A DNA stretch of 64,000 nucleotides from contig JBLDXI010000002.1 in assembly GCA_047495785.1 (NCBI GenBank), forward strand, positions 992,001 to 1,056,000, in the 5' to 3' direction. This document shows positions 32,945-46,000 of the stretch, piece by piece. The notes below the pieces were generated by a model, which did no database searches, had not been told where the DNA came from, and saw only the letters and a program-made list of their open reading frames with translations. This DNA comes from Lepidodermella squamata (Eukaryota > Gastrotricha). The translations under genes were made by a program, and so were the position numbers. Every line of letters starts with the position of its first letter. Position 1 is the first letter of the stretch.

Positions 32945-35900
32945 TCAATGGGATGACGCGCGCCTACATAAACCTAGTGAGCAGTTTGCGGTGTTGGCGC
33001 CGTGTCTAATCAGCATTTTCACCATGTCACTAAATCCAAGCTTCGCAGCAAGAATCAGTGGTGTTTCGCCGTTTTTATCCGCAGCTTCAATATTGGCTCC
33101 ACTATCTAACAACACCTTCGCAACCTTAACGTGATTCCCAAGAACGGCTTTAGCTAAGGCTGTGAAGCCATTGACATCCTTCACATCGACCGTCGCTCCG
33201 TTTTCCAGCAATAACTTGACGACATCGACGTGACCATTCTCACTGGCTAGCATTAGAGGCGTCAAATTTTCCAGTTTGCTCCTAACGTTAGTTGACACGC
33301 GTTCGACGAAGAAACTGACGCTATCCTCATCTCCCTGCATTGCAGCGATCGCAATCGGTGGTAGGCCACGGCCTGTTTCGACCTTCTCAAGCGGGGCTCC
33401 GGCGTCAACCAAAGTTTCGATGACTTTGGCACTGCTCTTGCAAGCCAGAGCTTGGTGTAAGGCGTTTGATCCTTTCAAAACCAACCCATTACACGTGAAT
33501 TCTTCGTCATCGAGCCACTCGGGATCGAAATGAAGCCCGCCCTCCCTCGCCATCAGCAGGTTTTTCAGCTTACCAATGTTGTCAGTATACGCAGCTTCAG
33601 CAATTTCACGTTGATATTCAAAGTTGGCCTGAAATGGGAGTCAATAATAAAAAACACGAGTTGAGACCAAGTGATAGTACCTTTGATCGGTGAATGCATT
33701 TCGCATCGATAGTAACGCTGCCGTTTTGACAGAATACAAGGCCGCTGCCGAAGAGAACGTGATGATCAAAGCAAGTGACTCTTCCTGGCTGATTAGGACC
33801 CAAAAGCGTCACAGTGCCATTTTCGACTTCAACTATGCTTAATTCGCAACCAGATGTCGTTTCGAAAACTGGCGATCTGTCATCTAAAAACAATATCCAA
33901 TCAATCACGATCAAATGATCCAGAACATTTGTTGGGCATATCAAATTCGGCAATGAGGAATTACCTAAATGCTAAGTGGAAATAGGATCCTCGAGGTGGG
34001 GGTACGCTTGGGTATTTTCAGGACCGGAATCATAAGTCCAAAGAGTCCCCCCGTGGTTTTTTGGGTTTTCTTGCCTGGACCTCTCGAATTGGGGGTACGG
34101 TACACCCCCCTACCCACTTACTTCGCTCAATGTTAATGCTTACCTTTTGCTACACAGCTACCCGAAACCTGCCAAGTCAACTTGTTTCTATGTCGAACAC
34201 AAACAGCACTGCCTTCCCCTTCCAGTTCGAAGCCTTCAAGGCAAGAAAATGTCCGATTTGACGACACATTGTTGGAACCCTCGCTGAAGAACCCATCAGC
34301 AACAGAAGGCTCGGGACATTCTTCTATTTGAAAAAAAAACGCAGTCTTAAAGTTATAATTGATAGAAAAACATAGATTCAGTGCCTGGGAGAGCCTCGCA
34401 AGTGGCCATAGGGTAGGTCTTTATCCAAGCCCCGTTATGGCACGTCATTTCGACATGGCCGCGGAGAGACGCAAATCCAGGCTTGCACTTGCCAAATCTT
34501 CGCGCCTGGTCGTTACTGGGACCCTTCCTAATCACAGCATTTTCGAAAATCGGCTCATCCTTGCATTCAATTATAGGGGCTGCAACTAAACATTTAAAGA
34601 ATACTAAACTGAAACAAGCGAAGTTACCTTTTTCGCGTTTCAGCCTCGTACAGTAACCATTAACCTGCCAGCGGCCTTTCTTGCTACATCTGACAAAACT
34701 GGAGCCAAAAAGCTTGAAACCGCGGTGACAGACAAGCTTAGCTAGTCGATTCGCATCGACCTTCGCAACCACGAAGTCCGCATTCGGCAGCTCCGGCAAT
34801 GACCCGCAGTTAACAGGCCTCGCATCGATACAAACGGTGTGAGAGCAATTGCTGGCATCGGCACCGTGTATGATCAAAACCCGAAGTATCGCCCCGTAAC
34901 TGCCTCGTTCGGCCTTGGTCACAGCTGTTTCGCCCAAGTTATCGACATCGCTAACATTCGCGACCTTCTTCAACAGAAATTCGACGATTTCGAAATTTCC
35001 ACGGCCAGCAGCTTGCATCAGAGCTGTCTCGCCAAATTTCGTTCGAATGTTCAAATCAGCGCCTCGATTTATCAATTCCTTAACCACAGGAAGGTTCTTC
35101 GACTTCGCTGCAGCTTCGAACAGAGGCGTTGTACCGTTCTCCGTCAACAAATTGACATTCGCCCCTTTACTAAGCAGGTACTTCACTATGTCAAGTTCGC
35201 CTTGGTAAGCCGCGATAGTCAAGGCAGATTGGCCGAAGTTATCGACTTGGTCAACTTTGATTGTCTTGGTCGACAGAATCTTTTTGACAATGTCGAGATT
35301 GCCGAACAGGGCTGCCATCATCAGAGCACTTTGGCCGTAGTAAGGGTCTTTTAGGTCCGGGTCAGCCTTGGAGAACAGCAAGTTGAAGGCGTTTATATTC
35401 TCGGTTTCAATAGCTGCCAAAATCGCTGGCCAAGATACAGACACGTTGTGGTTAAGCAATTGAGCTGCTATGCCGAGCTTGTTGAAGTAGACAGCTGCCG
35501 ACAGCGGGTCGAAGCCCTGGACGTCTGTGATTGTTGCATCGGCGCCTTTTTCTAGCAGGTATTTGATGTCTTTCGGCTGCTGATGGCAGACTACGGCCCG
35601 CATTAAAGCTGTTCCTCCGATGAGGGACCATGGGCATTTGCTGGTTGATGGAATTTCGTCGATATCTCTCCAGTTGATGTCGACGGCGTTGGTGGCCAGA
35701 ATGCGGTCGATTTCGGTTAGATTTGCAGTAGCAGCGGCTGTTCCGAGAGCTCGATGTAGTAGCAAACAGTTTTCAACGTCCTTTTGGCATTCGGGGTAAT
35801 CTAAGGGATTTTAGAAAATAGAGAAAAGAGGAACTTAAGATTCAGCGTCAATTATAAGCCATTTAAAAACCCTCGGACAAACCGAATTTCGGAAATTTCA

Positions 35901-38900
35901 ATCGGTAAAACCAAATTGGTTAAAAAGACTAGGCGAAATCGTCAATAATTGAAATAAATGGCGTTTTAATTTTCATTTTAAGGCCTAATCATCGAGTTGA
36001 AAGCGAAGTTCATTCATGATTAGAATTTAAAATTTAAAATTATTGCCTTATCGAATTTGCTGGCAAAAACATGAAACAAGGGTTCGAAAGCTCAGGAAAC
36101 CTTGTAAGTCCTTAACCTTAAATCGAGCTAATAAAAATAGGGAAAGACTCAAATTCGAAGCAGCAAATTCGATAAGGCAAACTAATCTCAGCCTTCTAGA
36201 TGAGATATGATTCTTACTCAGATTTATGGCAGAATATTATGATCAAAATATATGCCGAATAGCATTCCTTCCGAATGTTTCTCTTAATTAATATGATAAT
36301 TAGCCAATTGAATTTTCCGGTTGCAGTGGAACGGAGCTTTTAGGTCCCATTTTGGGTAGAAATTTCGAGTTCGGAGGTTGGAACCCTTCAAGGTTTCAAG
36401 GTTTATACAAATGGGCTTGGATTCGAGATTCTGAGAGTTTTTATAATTACAGCCCGGAAAGCCTCTCGGCTAAAGGCATAAATTCGGGCGAAATCTAGTA
36501 GCGAAATACAGTGTGTCCGTCAAATAATATGAGCCTATATATAGCATTTTAATTGCGCCTGTTCACGAGTCGTGCACGAGGCAAAAAAACGAAGCACTGA
36601 ATGATAGTACAGCTATTGTTGTTCATTGCTGGAAAAATATCAATTATTGCTCCGCCAAAATTTGTATTATTTAATCAAGATAAAGAACATTCTTCGGAAC
36701 GAAAGCATTAGCTTCGGGATTTTCACCTGCAAGGTTTGTACATTGCTAAAGTTTTGGGGACAACGAGTTGCCCTGAATATTCATGCAATAAGATCAAACG
36801 CGCAACAATGTCAACCTAATATCTGGAAAAAATATAACCATTTAAATAGCAAATTTTCTTATCCAATTCAGTTAAAACTGTTTGTACTAGCCATTGGACG
36901 TATTCTTGCGGGTATGTGAAATTCACGTATATAACGGTTAGCCGATAGCGCCCCGGATGCTACACAAATTGGCGAAAGCGACATTACCCCTTTATTTCAA
37001 AACGCGGAACTCATTTCAAACAGATTACCAGGTCGTAATGGAAACTGCTTTAGTTGCTTTCATTGCATTTGTTGCATTTGTTGCTTTTGTTGCATTTTAT
37101 GCTTCAACGGCAGTTATTAAATTAGACATGTAAGATTACGAAAAAATTTAGAAAATGTCCCGCGGCTGTTGAAGACCCAAGTCGATGGGCAAGTCGATGT
37201 ACGCGAAAAAGGGGAAACCCGATTCCAAAAAAGCGGTTTGTAAAACTGGCCATGGCCGAATTCAAAATGGCCCTTGCAAAACAAAAAACTGAAACGGCTC
37301 AGGGAGAAGATGGTGATGACGGAGATGAACCTGATAATTAAGATAATTTTTAAAGGCGCGGCTCGTTAAGAGGAAAATATTAGCATTCCTGATGGTCAGA
37401 ACATCACCTTCTCTATCACCTGAAAGAATTAAGACGAAGAAAGTTTAATCATCAACACTAGCTGATGCATACAAATTTTAACTAGCAGTAGTAAATAAAG
37501 CTTTCGATTTCATTGACGTATTATTTTTTGCATCTCATGAAAAAAATGAGACGCCAGATCTGGCACGCGCCACGCTTGCTGTTGCTTTTGGACTATAAAT
37601 AGCCTCATATTATTTGACGGACACACTGTAGTAAAATCAATCTTTCCAGTGACCAACTTTAGAAAACTTATTGCCCAAATCATAACAAAATCTTCCTACC
37701 TGGCAGGGTGTCAGTAGGCTGCAATTTTTCTTTATTCGAGCAGATAGCTAAACATTCGGCTTTGGAATTAAATCGATTAATCACGTTGGCACAGCCACCG
37801 TAAGTGAACGGCAAACATTCCTTGGTATCAGAGTTGTAGTAGTAACTGGAAAAAATACGTCAAATAATCAGTATGTATTATTTATAAAATGGATACCTTG
37901 GAATGCTTTGGCCGCAATCGAATATGTTTGCTTTGTCTGGATACCGGAATCCCAAGCATTTTTCTGTCAATTATCAGCCTTAATAAAAATTCCCTGTAAT
38001 TTAGCGAAAATTCTCACCCGCGTCTGATTTGAGGTTCGGATAGCAAAGAATGTGATAGCAGCCGCTGTGATCGGCACCAGCTTCCAACAACACTTTCATA
38101 ACATCTTCATCGCCAAGATTATCTGCAGCCATCAATGGCGTATTCCCATTTTGATCAGTAACATTAGGATTAGCACCTTTTTCGAGCAGAAACGACACAG
38201 CCTCGCTTTGATTGCACAGAACCGCCGACATTAGGGCCGTAATGTTGTAAACACCCTGGAGGCAGGTCAGTGTATCCTCGCCAGATTCACCCTGCCAGTT
38301 GATGTCAAGATAGCCGAGGTTAAGCAGCTCTTTCAGGTCGCTTATTGAACCTTCTGCAGCGTTTTTGATCAAGCTTTGTTGGAACAATTTAATCTGGATC
38401 GATTACAAAAATCATTTAAAATATTTTAATTTTCGAAAGTTTACGTTTTCTAGGCTAATGCATTGAGCATTGTTATAGTTCCAGGTTCGATCTGTCCCAC
38501 ACGTAGCGGTGTCGGATCCGATCAATTTGAACCCATCCATGCATGAAATAGTTCGGTTTGACCCGATTTCGGACAAGCCAGAGGCAAAAACAGCATTTTC
38601 CAGCACAGGTTCAGACAGGCAGGCATGAGTTACTAATTGAAAAAAATTATTTTTGGGGGGTTTTATCGAGAATTATTAAAATTACTCAGAGCCTTTCCGA
38701 CGCAAAATCCGGCGATTTTCCACTGTTTCTCCTCTGAACAAACGATTTCCTTGGAACCAACAAGCTCGAAGTCCTTGTCACAAATAATCTCGCCAATTGA
38801 ATTTTCGAATTGGATTTTCGCATTTTGAAGGACAGGAGCCGTACCACATCGAAATTCGACTACAACAAAAAATCCCGAAATTTTCAAAAGAAATATTGAA

Positions 38901-39745
38901 ATTAATCAATTACTCATCCTGTCTTCTCCAGCCGTAGTTTGAGGAATTGAAGGTTGTTGGGTTGAAGAAATTTCCCAAACTTTTTCGGTCGAGACTTCGG
39001 GCTTTTCAGTAGTAGAAGACTGTTCCGTGGTCGATTCATAAGAAATCGCCTCGGCTGTAACGGTAAAACCAGCCGTTGAAGTCCAAGCCGGAGTTTCCGA
39101 CCAACCTTGACAGACCATAGGCGAGAAAATTTGCGACCAATTTCCGTCAGGTTGGCAGGTAGCAACGAGCAAATCAGCAGGGATTGAAGCTCCTTGTTTG
39201 CAGACAACTCTGATTTGAACACCGGTTCGAACCTGGTCCAAAGAATCTCCAATCGGTTGCCATTGATCCGTATCGGGGGGTTTGAGTTCTATCGAAGCGC
39301 TGTCCAGGTGAGGAAGATGACACGCCAATTCTTCAGTTATCAAATTTTCTGCGATCTGAATAAATTAGTCATGTTATTCAAATGTCTAATAAAATATTTT
39401 TAATTAATTCAATTAATTCAATTAAATCCCAGAATGTTTCAAAATTTAAAATTCGATTAGCTAGTTCATCCTAATAATTTCCAATATTTTTAGAAAAATT
39501 TTGAACCTCCATCCTTGGGGATGAATTCTCCTTGGGACCTCGTGGTTTTAAATTTTAAATTACCTCCAATTCTGTCCCATCTCCGCTTCCTCGATTCTGC
39601 TCCAGGATTTTCACATTTATTAGCTGCAAAACGGAAAGAAGATAGGTTCCAAGTCCTTTCTGCATGTTTTTACCTGATCTTCAGCTTCAACGATAACGAA
39701 TAGCAACAAGGAAAGTGGTAAAAATGTAATTAGAAAATTTGTCAT
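32945..39745 (-). CDS. Secreted mosaic CCP-Kunitz-ankyrin protein F
   Basis: Twelve exons close in frame: 39674-39745, 38914-39355, 38686-38859, 38445-38632, 38018-38393, 37897-37963, 37700-37845, 34628-35800, 34385-34585, 34144-34323, 33681-33883, 32945-33628 (1301 aa). Order: signal peptide (MTNFLITFLPLSLLLFVIV); divergent CCP-like module; Ser/Thr/Glu-rich linker (about 96-165); two CCP modules; ankyrin block 1 (about 293-410, cap GCYHILC); one Kunitz domain over two exons (six Cys, FTYGGC core); ankyrin block 2 (about 500-800, cap NCSHTVC); four CCP modules; ankyrin block 3 (about 1074-1295, cap NCSLGLC). A possible extra in-frame 60-nt exon lies at 39564-39623. Intron 34324-34384 uses a GC donor; intron 34586-34627 is 42 bp. 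The Kunitz P1 position is Gly, so protease inhibition is doubtful. A mariner-like element lies in the 35801-37699 intron. Confidence 0.82.
36509..37628. mobile_element. Tc1/mariner-like element (1120 bp), degenerate
   Basis: Inverted repeats of 36 bp beginning CAGTGTGTCCGTCAAATAAT and continuing ATGAG(C/G)CTAT, two mismatches between ends, flanked by TA (36507-36508, 37629-37630). The length is near that of a full element, but no intact transposase frame remains. It lies in an intron of gene F between the Kunitz exon and ankyrin block 2. Confidence 0.83.
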
Positions 39746-40088
39746 GATTTAAAAGCATGTGTCTTATAATTTTGAAACAAGAAAAATAATGACTAATTCT
39801 GAAATTTCATTTTCATTAGGGCTAATACGAGTCAGATGTCGGATGAAAGTCGCGTGCTCACCTTGAAGGCTGTATACACAACGTGATTCAACCTAGTCCC
39901 AACTGGCCTCGAAACAAATACGCCGTAATTCAATTAAAAAATTATTACACCACTCCTTATTTTATTAGGAGTTCAAAATAATCGCAAGGCAGCTGTTTAC
40001 ATAAGGCAATTAAAATTTCTTAATAGATTATCACAGCATAATAACATGGAAAAAAATGATAAAATCAAACGCGGAACAAGTTCAAAAT
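39746..40088. other. Spacer between gene F and the ABCA gene
   Basis: About 340 bp separating the gene F start from the ABCA 3' end. No feature beyond A/T-rich sequence. Confidence 0.4.
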
Positions 40089-43000
40089 TCAAAAGTGCAG
40101 CTCGGCATCGTGCTCTTCCAGCAACTCATCGTCAGCCCAACTAACTGTAGCCGGGTCCACAATGGCCGCTGAACTGCTAGGTCGAGATGAGGATGCATTT
40201 TGAGGCAGAGAGCCACTTGTGGCGGTCGGAACTTGAGTCCCATGGGCAAGATGTAGAAATACCTAAAACAAAAAAGGAGTAAAAATGTTTGAAATTATGA
40301 AAAGTTTAAAATTTAAATTTTAAAAGTTGAAATTTTCAAATTTCAAAAAAATAATCTTCAAAATTAAATTCAAATTCAAAATTCAAAATTCAAAAAATAA
40401 TTCTCAATTTATGAAATTTTAAAAATTTTAATTCAAAAATTGAAAAATTTAAAAACAAACCGTGTCAAGCGTGTTTTGAGAGACTGAAAAATCATCGATT
40501 TGATGCAATAATCGGAGTCCAGAAAGCATGTCAAAAATGCGAGCCAAGTCCGGCCGCGTTTCCGTCAGCGCCAGCTCAACAATTTGATGCCGCTGCGCTA
40601 CGAAACGCCACGACCCCGGCTCAAAACCCGCCTTAACAAAGGCCTGATTCAGCATTTCAACCGGCGAAGATGATGGCGTTGAATGCCGTGACGGGAGTCG
40701 AACTGTTACCATGTAGCCATTGCCGTATTTATCCTTCAGTTGTTGGGTACTACCCAGGCAGCGTAGTTTCCCAGCTACCATAACGGCTAATCTCGAACAC
40801 AACACCTCACATTCCTCCATGCTGTGGGAGGTAAGGACGACTAATCGATTCTCGGCACGTAGCTCTAGGATCAAATTCCATAAAAACCGCCTGGAACCTG
40901 GGTCCATACCGGTTGTAGGCTCGTCGAGTAACACCACGCTAGGGTCGCCTAGCAACGCCAAAGCGGCCGATAATTTCCGCTTCGTTCCACCCGAGTAGGT
41001 CCGGCTAGGTTTATCGGCATGTAGTTCCAATCCCATCCTTTCAATCAGCCAAGCTACAATACCTGGTTCCAACTCGGGTTTTATACCCCGGATTCTAGCG
41101 AAAAATTCCAGATGCTCCCGCGCGGTTAATTCCTCGAGTAATGGGTCAGTTTGCGGGCAGAATCCGACGTGTTGGAAAATTCCTCTCGTCGGACCGCCAA
41201 CGCCACATAACTGGCCATTGCCCATCCTCGCCTCGCCAGCGGTTGAGTTGAAAATTCCGGAGAGCATGGAAAAAGTTGTCGATTTTCCAGCCCCATTCAG
41301 GCCTAATAGCCCGAAACATTCGCCGGGTGGAAGGCCGAGGCTTAGCCTATCAACAGCGAGGAGAGGGCCGTTTTTCGTCGAATACTGCTTAGTCAAACCG
41401 TCGAGAACCAGCAGATCGTTTTCAGTGTTGGCTGTCATGACGCGGTGGCGCTCTGCGATAACGTCTGGGTCTTCGTTTTCCGAGTTTCGAAGGCTGGGTG
41501 GCGTCCAGGATCGCCGCTTTTTCGCGTCGTTTTTGCATGTGATTTCGATGCGGGTCAGCCATTCGATGAGAAGAGTTAGGCCGAAAAATAGGAAGCCGGC
41601 GATGAACATTGAGAGGTAGTTTCGCAGTGTTGTTTCCCAAGTGAAAGGCGACGTGATTTTCTCGTTTTGACCTAAAATTGGAAACCATTGAAAATTAAAC
41701 CAAAATTCCAATTTTAAAATTGTATTGAAATTCAAAATTTTGAAATTTTGAAATTTTAATTTTAAAATTTTAATTTAAAATTGAGTGCATTTCAAGAGTT
41801 CATTTTTTTATTTTAATCTTAATTTTAAAAATTTAAAATTCATTTGAATTTTTTTTCAATTTTTTTTTAATTTTTCCAATTTACCTGATAAAGCGAAGAA
41901 TTCATTTTTGTAATGATTAATGGCAATATCCATAATTCCACGGCCGAGGCAGTAGGGCGGAAAGACGAGGAAAGCATTTTTCAGGAAAGAATTGGCTGTT
42001 TTTAAGGCATCTGTTGAACTGAACATGTCGAGTAGGAAGCTTGATATGAGGCAGGTCGTTCCTATGAATAAGTTGAACACAACAAGGAAAACATAGGCTT
42101 TGCTTGGATCGGTGAATTTCCACGACAGCGGGTACATCATCGGCGTCATAGACCAGCCGTACAACAGGAAAAGCAGGGTGATTGCTGCCAGGTTGTAGCC
42201 AGCAATATAAGCTGGAACTTGGAACATGGCTAAAACAACCTTAAATTTCGAGAAAAAAATAGAAAACAAATATTTAAAAAAAATACTGAAAAATTACGAT
42301 GCAAGATGCAGCTGGAACAAAATAATTAAGCAGGTCCCAGCAAAAATTAGCGATCCAATAAACAATAGGATTGAGCCCAGCCATTATCTGTGGGAAAATT
42401 CCGAAATTATGAAAATTTTATTTATTTATTTTTAAAATTTTTTTACCTGAGTTTGCTTGACTAATAGCGATCGCTCGTAGACCAAAAACACGACGAATGA
42501 AGCCGGGACAAAGGCCATAGCCGTAATAATGAAAATTGCGATAATCATATCGGTACCTTGCAAGCTGAAAATATTGAAACAATTCGATTGAATTTTCAAT
42601 TTTCAAATTTCAAATTTTTTAAAATTTTAATAATTTTTTTTTTCAACTTACGCCATATCTTGAACTTCGCCTCGGTCCGTACTGTTGATAGGATGATTGT
42701 AGGTGGTGATGCCATACGCCGCCGGATTTCCAAACCGCGGATTTTTCCCAACATTAGCCCGTAAAATCGCGTTATTCACCGAGTTGAGAAAAGCCGGCAA
42801 TGAGTGATAGCCGCGATGTTCTATGAAGTAATTAGCAACGTTTCGCGTTGCCAAGCGGCGCAGGTCATTCGTCGCGCCTCGGCCGAAATCAGCCGGCACT
42901 TGGTGGAGTTCGGAACCGAAGGCAATTGCGCCGTAGCGATGGCGCTTGAACTCGGAGCCGGTATTTAGCAGGTATTCAGTCAAATTTTGATTGCCGAGAT

Positions 43001-46000
43001 CGATTATGTAGTCACCGGTTACCAAGTTTAAACTATTTTAAAATTAGAAAAATTCAAAATATTTAAAATGAAATTCAAAAAAATTCGACAGAAAATGTTG
43101 GAAAATTTCAGCGGGATTTCAAAATCAAATTTAAAATTAAAATTTAATCAATGAAGCATTTTTTAATTTTTCAAAAATCCATTTAAAAAAATCACCGATT
43201 TTTAGAATAATTTTAAATATTTTCCATTTCAATATTAAAAATTTTCGATTTTTCAATTTTTTATTAGAATTTTACTAAATTTAAGAGAATTGTTTTAAGA
43301 GCAATCGTGATAATTTTTTACCTGGGTGGTCGCTGATAGTCATCGTCACACTCCACTCCGGAGCTATCTCGCGAACAGTGGCAATTGGGATAGAATTGCA
43401 AAGTCGAATTATCGAAAGCCGTATAACGCGATCTGCCAATAAATTCCTGCCCCATCTCCGAAATCTGACACTCTTCATTGAAGTAACGACTATCGTTCTC
43501 TTTCGATTTAAGCACACACCGAGCCGAAATGCCACTGGGCAGGTACAACGTAGCCGCCAACTCATTGGCACCAGCGTCGGGAGACTCAACTCCGGCTAAA
43601 TTAAGCTGGTAATTAACTATCGGCGTGAAAAGGCCGCGCGGTTGCGTTGCGTCGTAGTACTGCGCCGGCGACATGTCCAACGGTTCCGGGTCATCGAACA
43701 TCGGCGCCGACAGCGCCATGGACATGGCAATCGCCGCAAACAGCGCCGGTAGCACAATTTGCGAAATCAACACCGGAATATTTCGCCGCACAAAAAGCAG
43801 CCGCTTGATGAAAAGTGCGCGAAAATGTTTAAGGTGGGTGAAGCGTGTCCGCTCGCCACGCTGCGAGCCGATGCCATACACCAGCGCCTCCTTAATTTTT
43901 TGATAATTAATCTGCTCTTCACTAGCCGGCGGCTTTTCCGGCTGAGGTTTCGGCGAAATTCCGGCGAGTAAAATCGCGGCTGAGTCGTTTGAAGATTGAC
44001 GGTTGTGGCGGGAGGTTAAATTGATGATATCTGAGGTGTTACTGGCCTGCCGCGAGTGACCCCGCCGCGTGACAAAAGTTCGACCCTCCTCACATTGAGC
44101 TGTTCTCGTAATTCGCAAAAACGCCTCCTCCAGCGACGAGTCGAACACGCCGAAGGATGAAAATCCAACCGTGTCCAATGAAGCGTTAAGTTGCTTGAAA
44201 AATTCGGCAAATTTCGCCTGATCGGCATACGGCAAAATGAAATGTAGCTCCAATTTTGACTCAGAGTACAAAAATGCTGATGGCAAGAATTTTTTCATAA
44301 AATCAATCGCTTGACCTAAGGAGCGCCTCGTCACGCTTGACCTAACACCGACTAAATGATACCCGTCGCAAAATGTGTTTTTCAAAAAAATCGACGATCC
44401 GCAACATTTGAGCCGCCCGTTTGAAATAACGGCAATACGATCGGATAACACGTCAGCTTCGTCCATGTGATGCGTGGATAATAGGATGGTCCGACCCTGT
44501 TTATACCGGACGATCAAGTCCCAAATAGCCCGGCGTGAATATGGGTCAACCCCGGCTGTAGGTTCGTCGAGAATCACCAACCGTGACCGGCCGATAAAGG
44601 CTAGGGCTATCGATAATTTTCGCTTCATCCCACCCGATAGCTGGTTAACCGGGGTCGAAGCCTTCGCAAAGAGGCCGACATCTTTCAGCATGGAATCAAT
44701 GTCCTGTTTCGAGTAGGATCGCTTTAGCCCTGAGTAGAATTGAAGGTGTTCTTCTGGCGTTAAATGGTCGAATAAAACGTCATGCTGCGGGCAAAATCCG
44801 ACTGAATTTCGGATCAAATCGAGATTTTTCGCTAAATCGAGGCCGTAGACTCGGACTGAGCCGCTTGTAGGGGGTAGAATTCCAGTTAGAATGGACATGG
44901 TTGACGTCTTCCCAGCCCCGTTATGGCCGAGTAACCCGGTTATTTGCGACTCGTAAAGCTTGAGAGATAACGAATTAACAGCGACTTTTCCGGTTTTTCG
45001 GTAAATTTTCGTCAAATTATCGATTTCAACTCCAAGAGGGAGTGTTGTCGGATCGCGTTCGAAATGTCGAGCTGGGTTGACTTCATCGCCGGGTATCAAA
45101 CTGGGTTGGTCTAGGTTAGGAGGTTGAAATCGCTGTTTCGTGAAATTTCGGATGATTTGAACGAGTTTGGCGAAGAAATTCGGCATTTCGTACTCGTCAT
45201 CACCAGGCAGGCCAGTCCAGAAAGTTTTCGTGAACGGGAAATACCACGGTTTTGGGACACCGAACGAGCCAGGGTGAACCTAAAAATTGAAAAAATCCTC
45301 CTTAAATTGTTATAGAATTAACAAAAATTAAACACAAAATAAATCCTCAAATCTGGCTCTCCAAATCCCGATTTAAAATAATTCTGTCAAAGTTAGGTTC
45401 AATTTTACAATAAAAATAAATAATGTTACAGTAATTCTAGAATTTTTATAATATTATTGAATTTTTTCCTAATTATTCAGATTTAGTAAAATTTTAAAAA
45501 ATCATAGCCTTAACAATCCGAAATTTCAAACCAATCTACAACGTGTCCCAGGGGAAAGCAATAGGAATGAATTTAAATAAAGGAGTCGGAAATTTTTCAA
45601 ATGATTTTCGGAAAAAATCAATTCTATCAGATTGGGATCAACTTAAATTTGAAAAATAAAAAATCCGGCGAAATTCGGGTAAAATACCGAAAATTACCAT
45701 ACGTGTTACCAAACGGGTTTTTCGGGATTATTTACCATTTCCTCGGTAAAATATCAGACAATAAATAGGAAATGCCCTGTGGATACCCAATTTAACAATA
45801 GATAAATCATTTTTTTTCGCAAAAAATGGCGAGCTCGAAAATTGGTAAGGGGCACGCAACAAATATTCTAAATTATTTCAATAAATCCCTATTTCAGAAT
45901 ATTACGATCCAGGTCAAGGTAGGTATTATAGGATTTTACCAAAATTTTACGATTTGTGTTACCTGTTCGATGTACCAAGCGAGAACAGCATACAACAGCG

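Noticed and set aside
36626-36919. 97-codon frame as mariner transposase
   Set aside because: No DDE/D or helix-turn-helix motif could be recognised; the interior appears too degenerate to call.
39564-39623. Extra 60-nt exon of gene F between signal peptide and first CCP
   Set aside because: It is phase-compatible with fair splice sites, but relatives splice the signal exon straight to the first CCP exon and the 20 residues show no motif. Kept only as a possibility.
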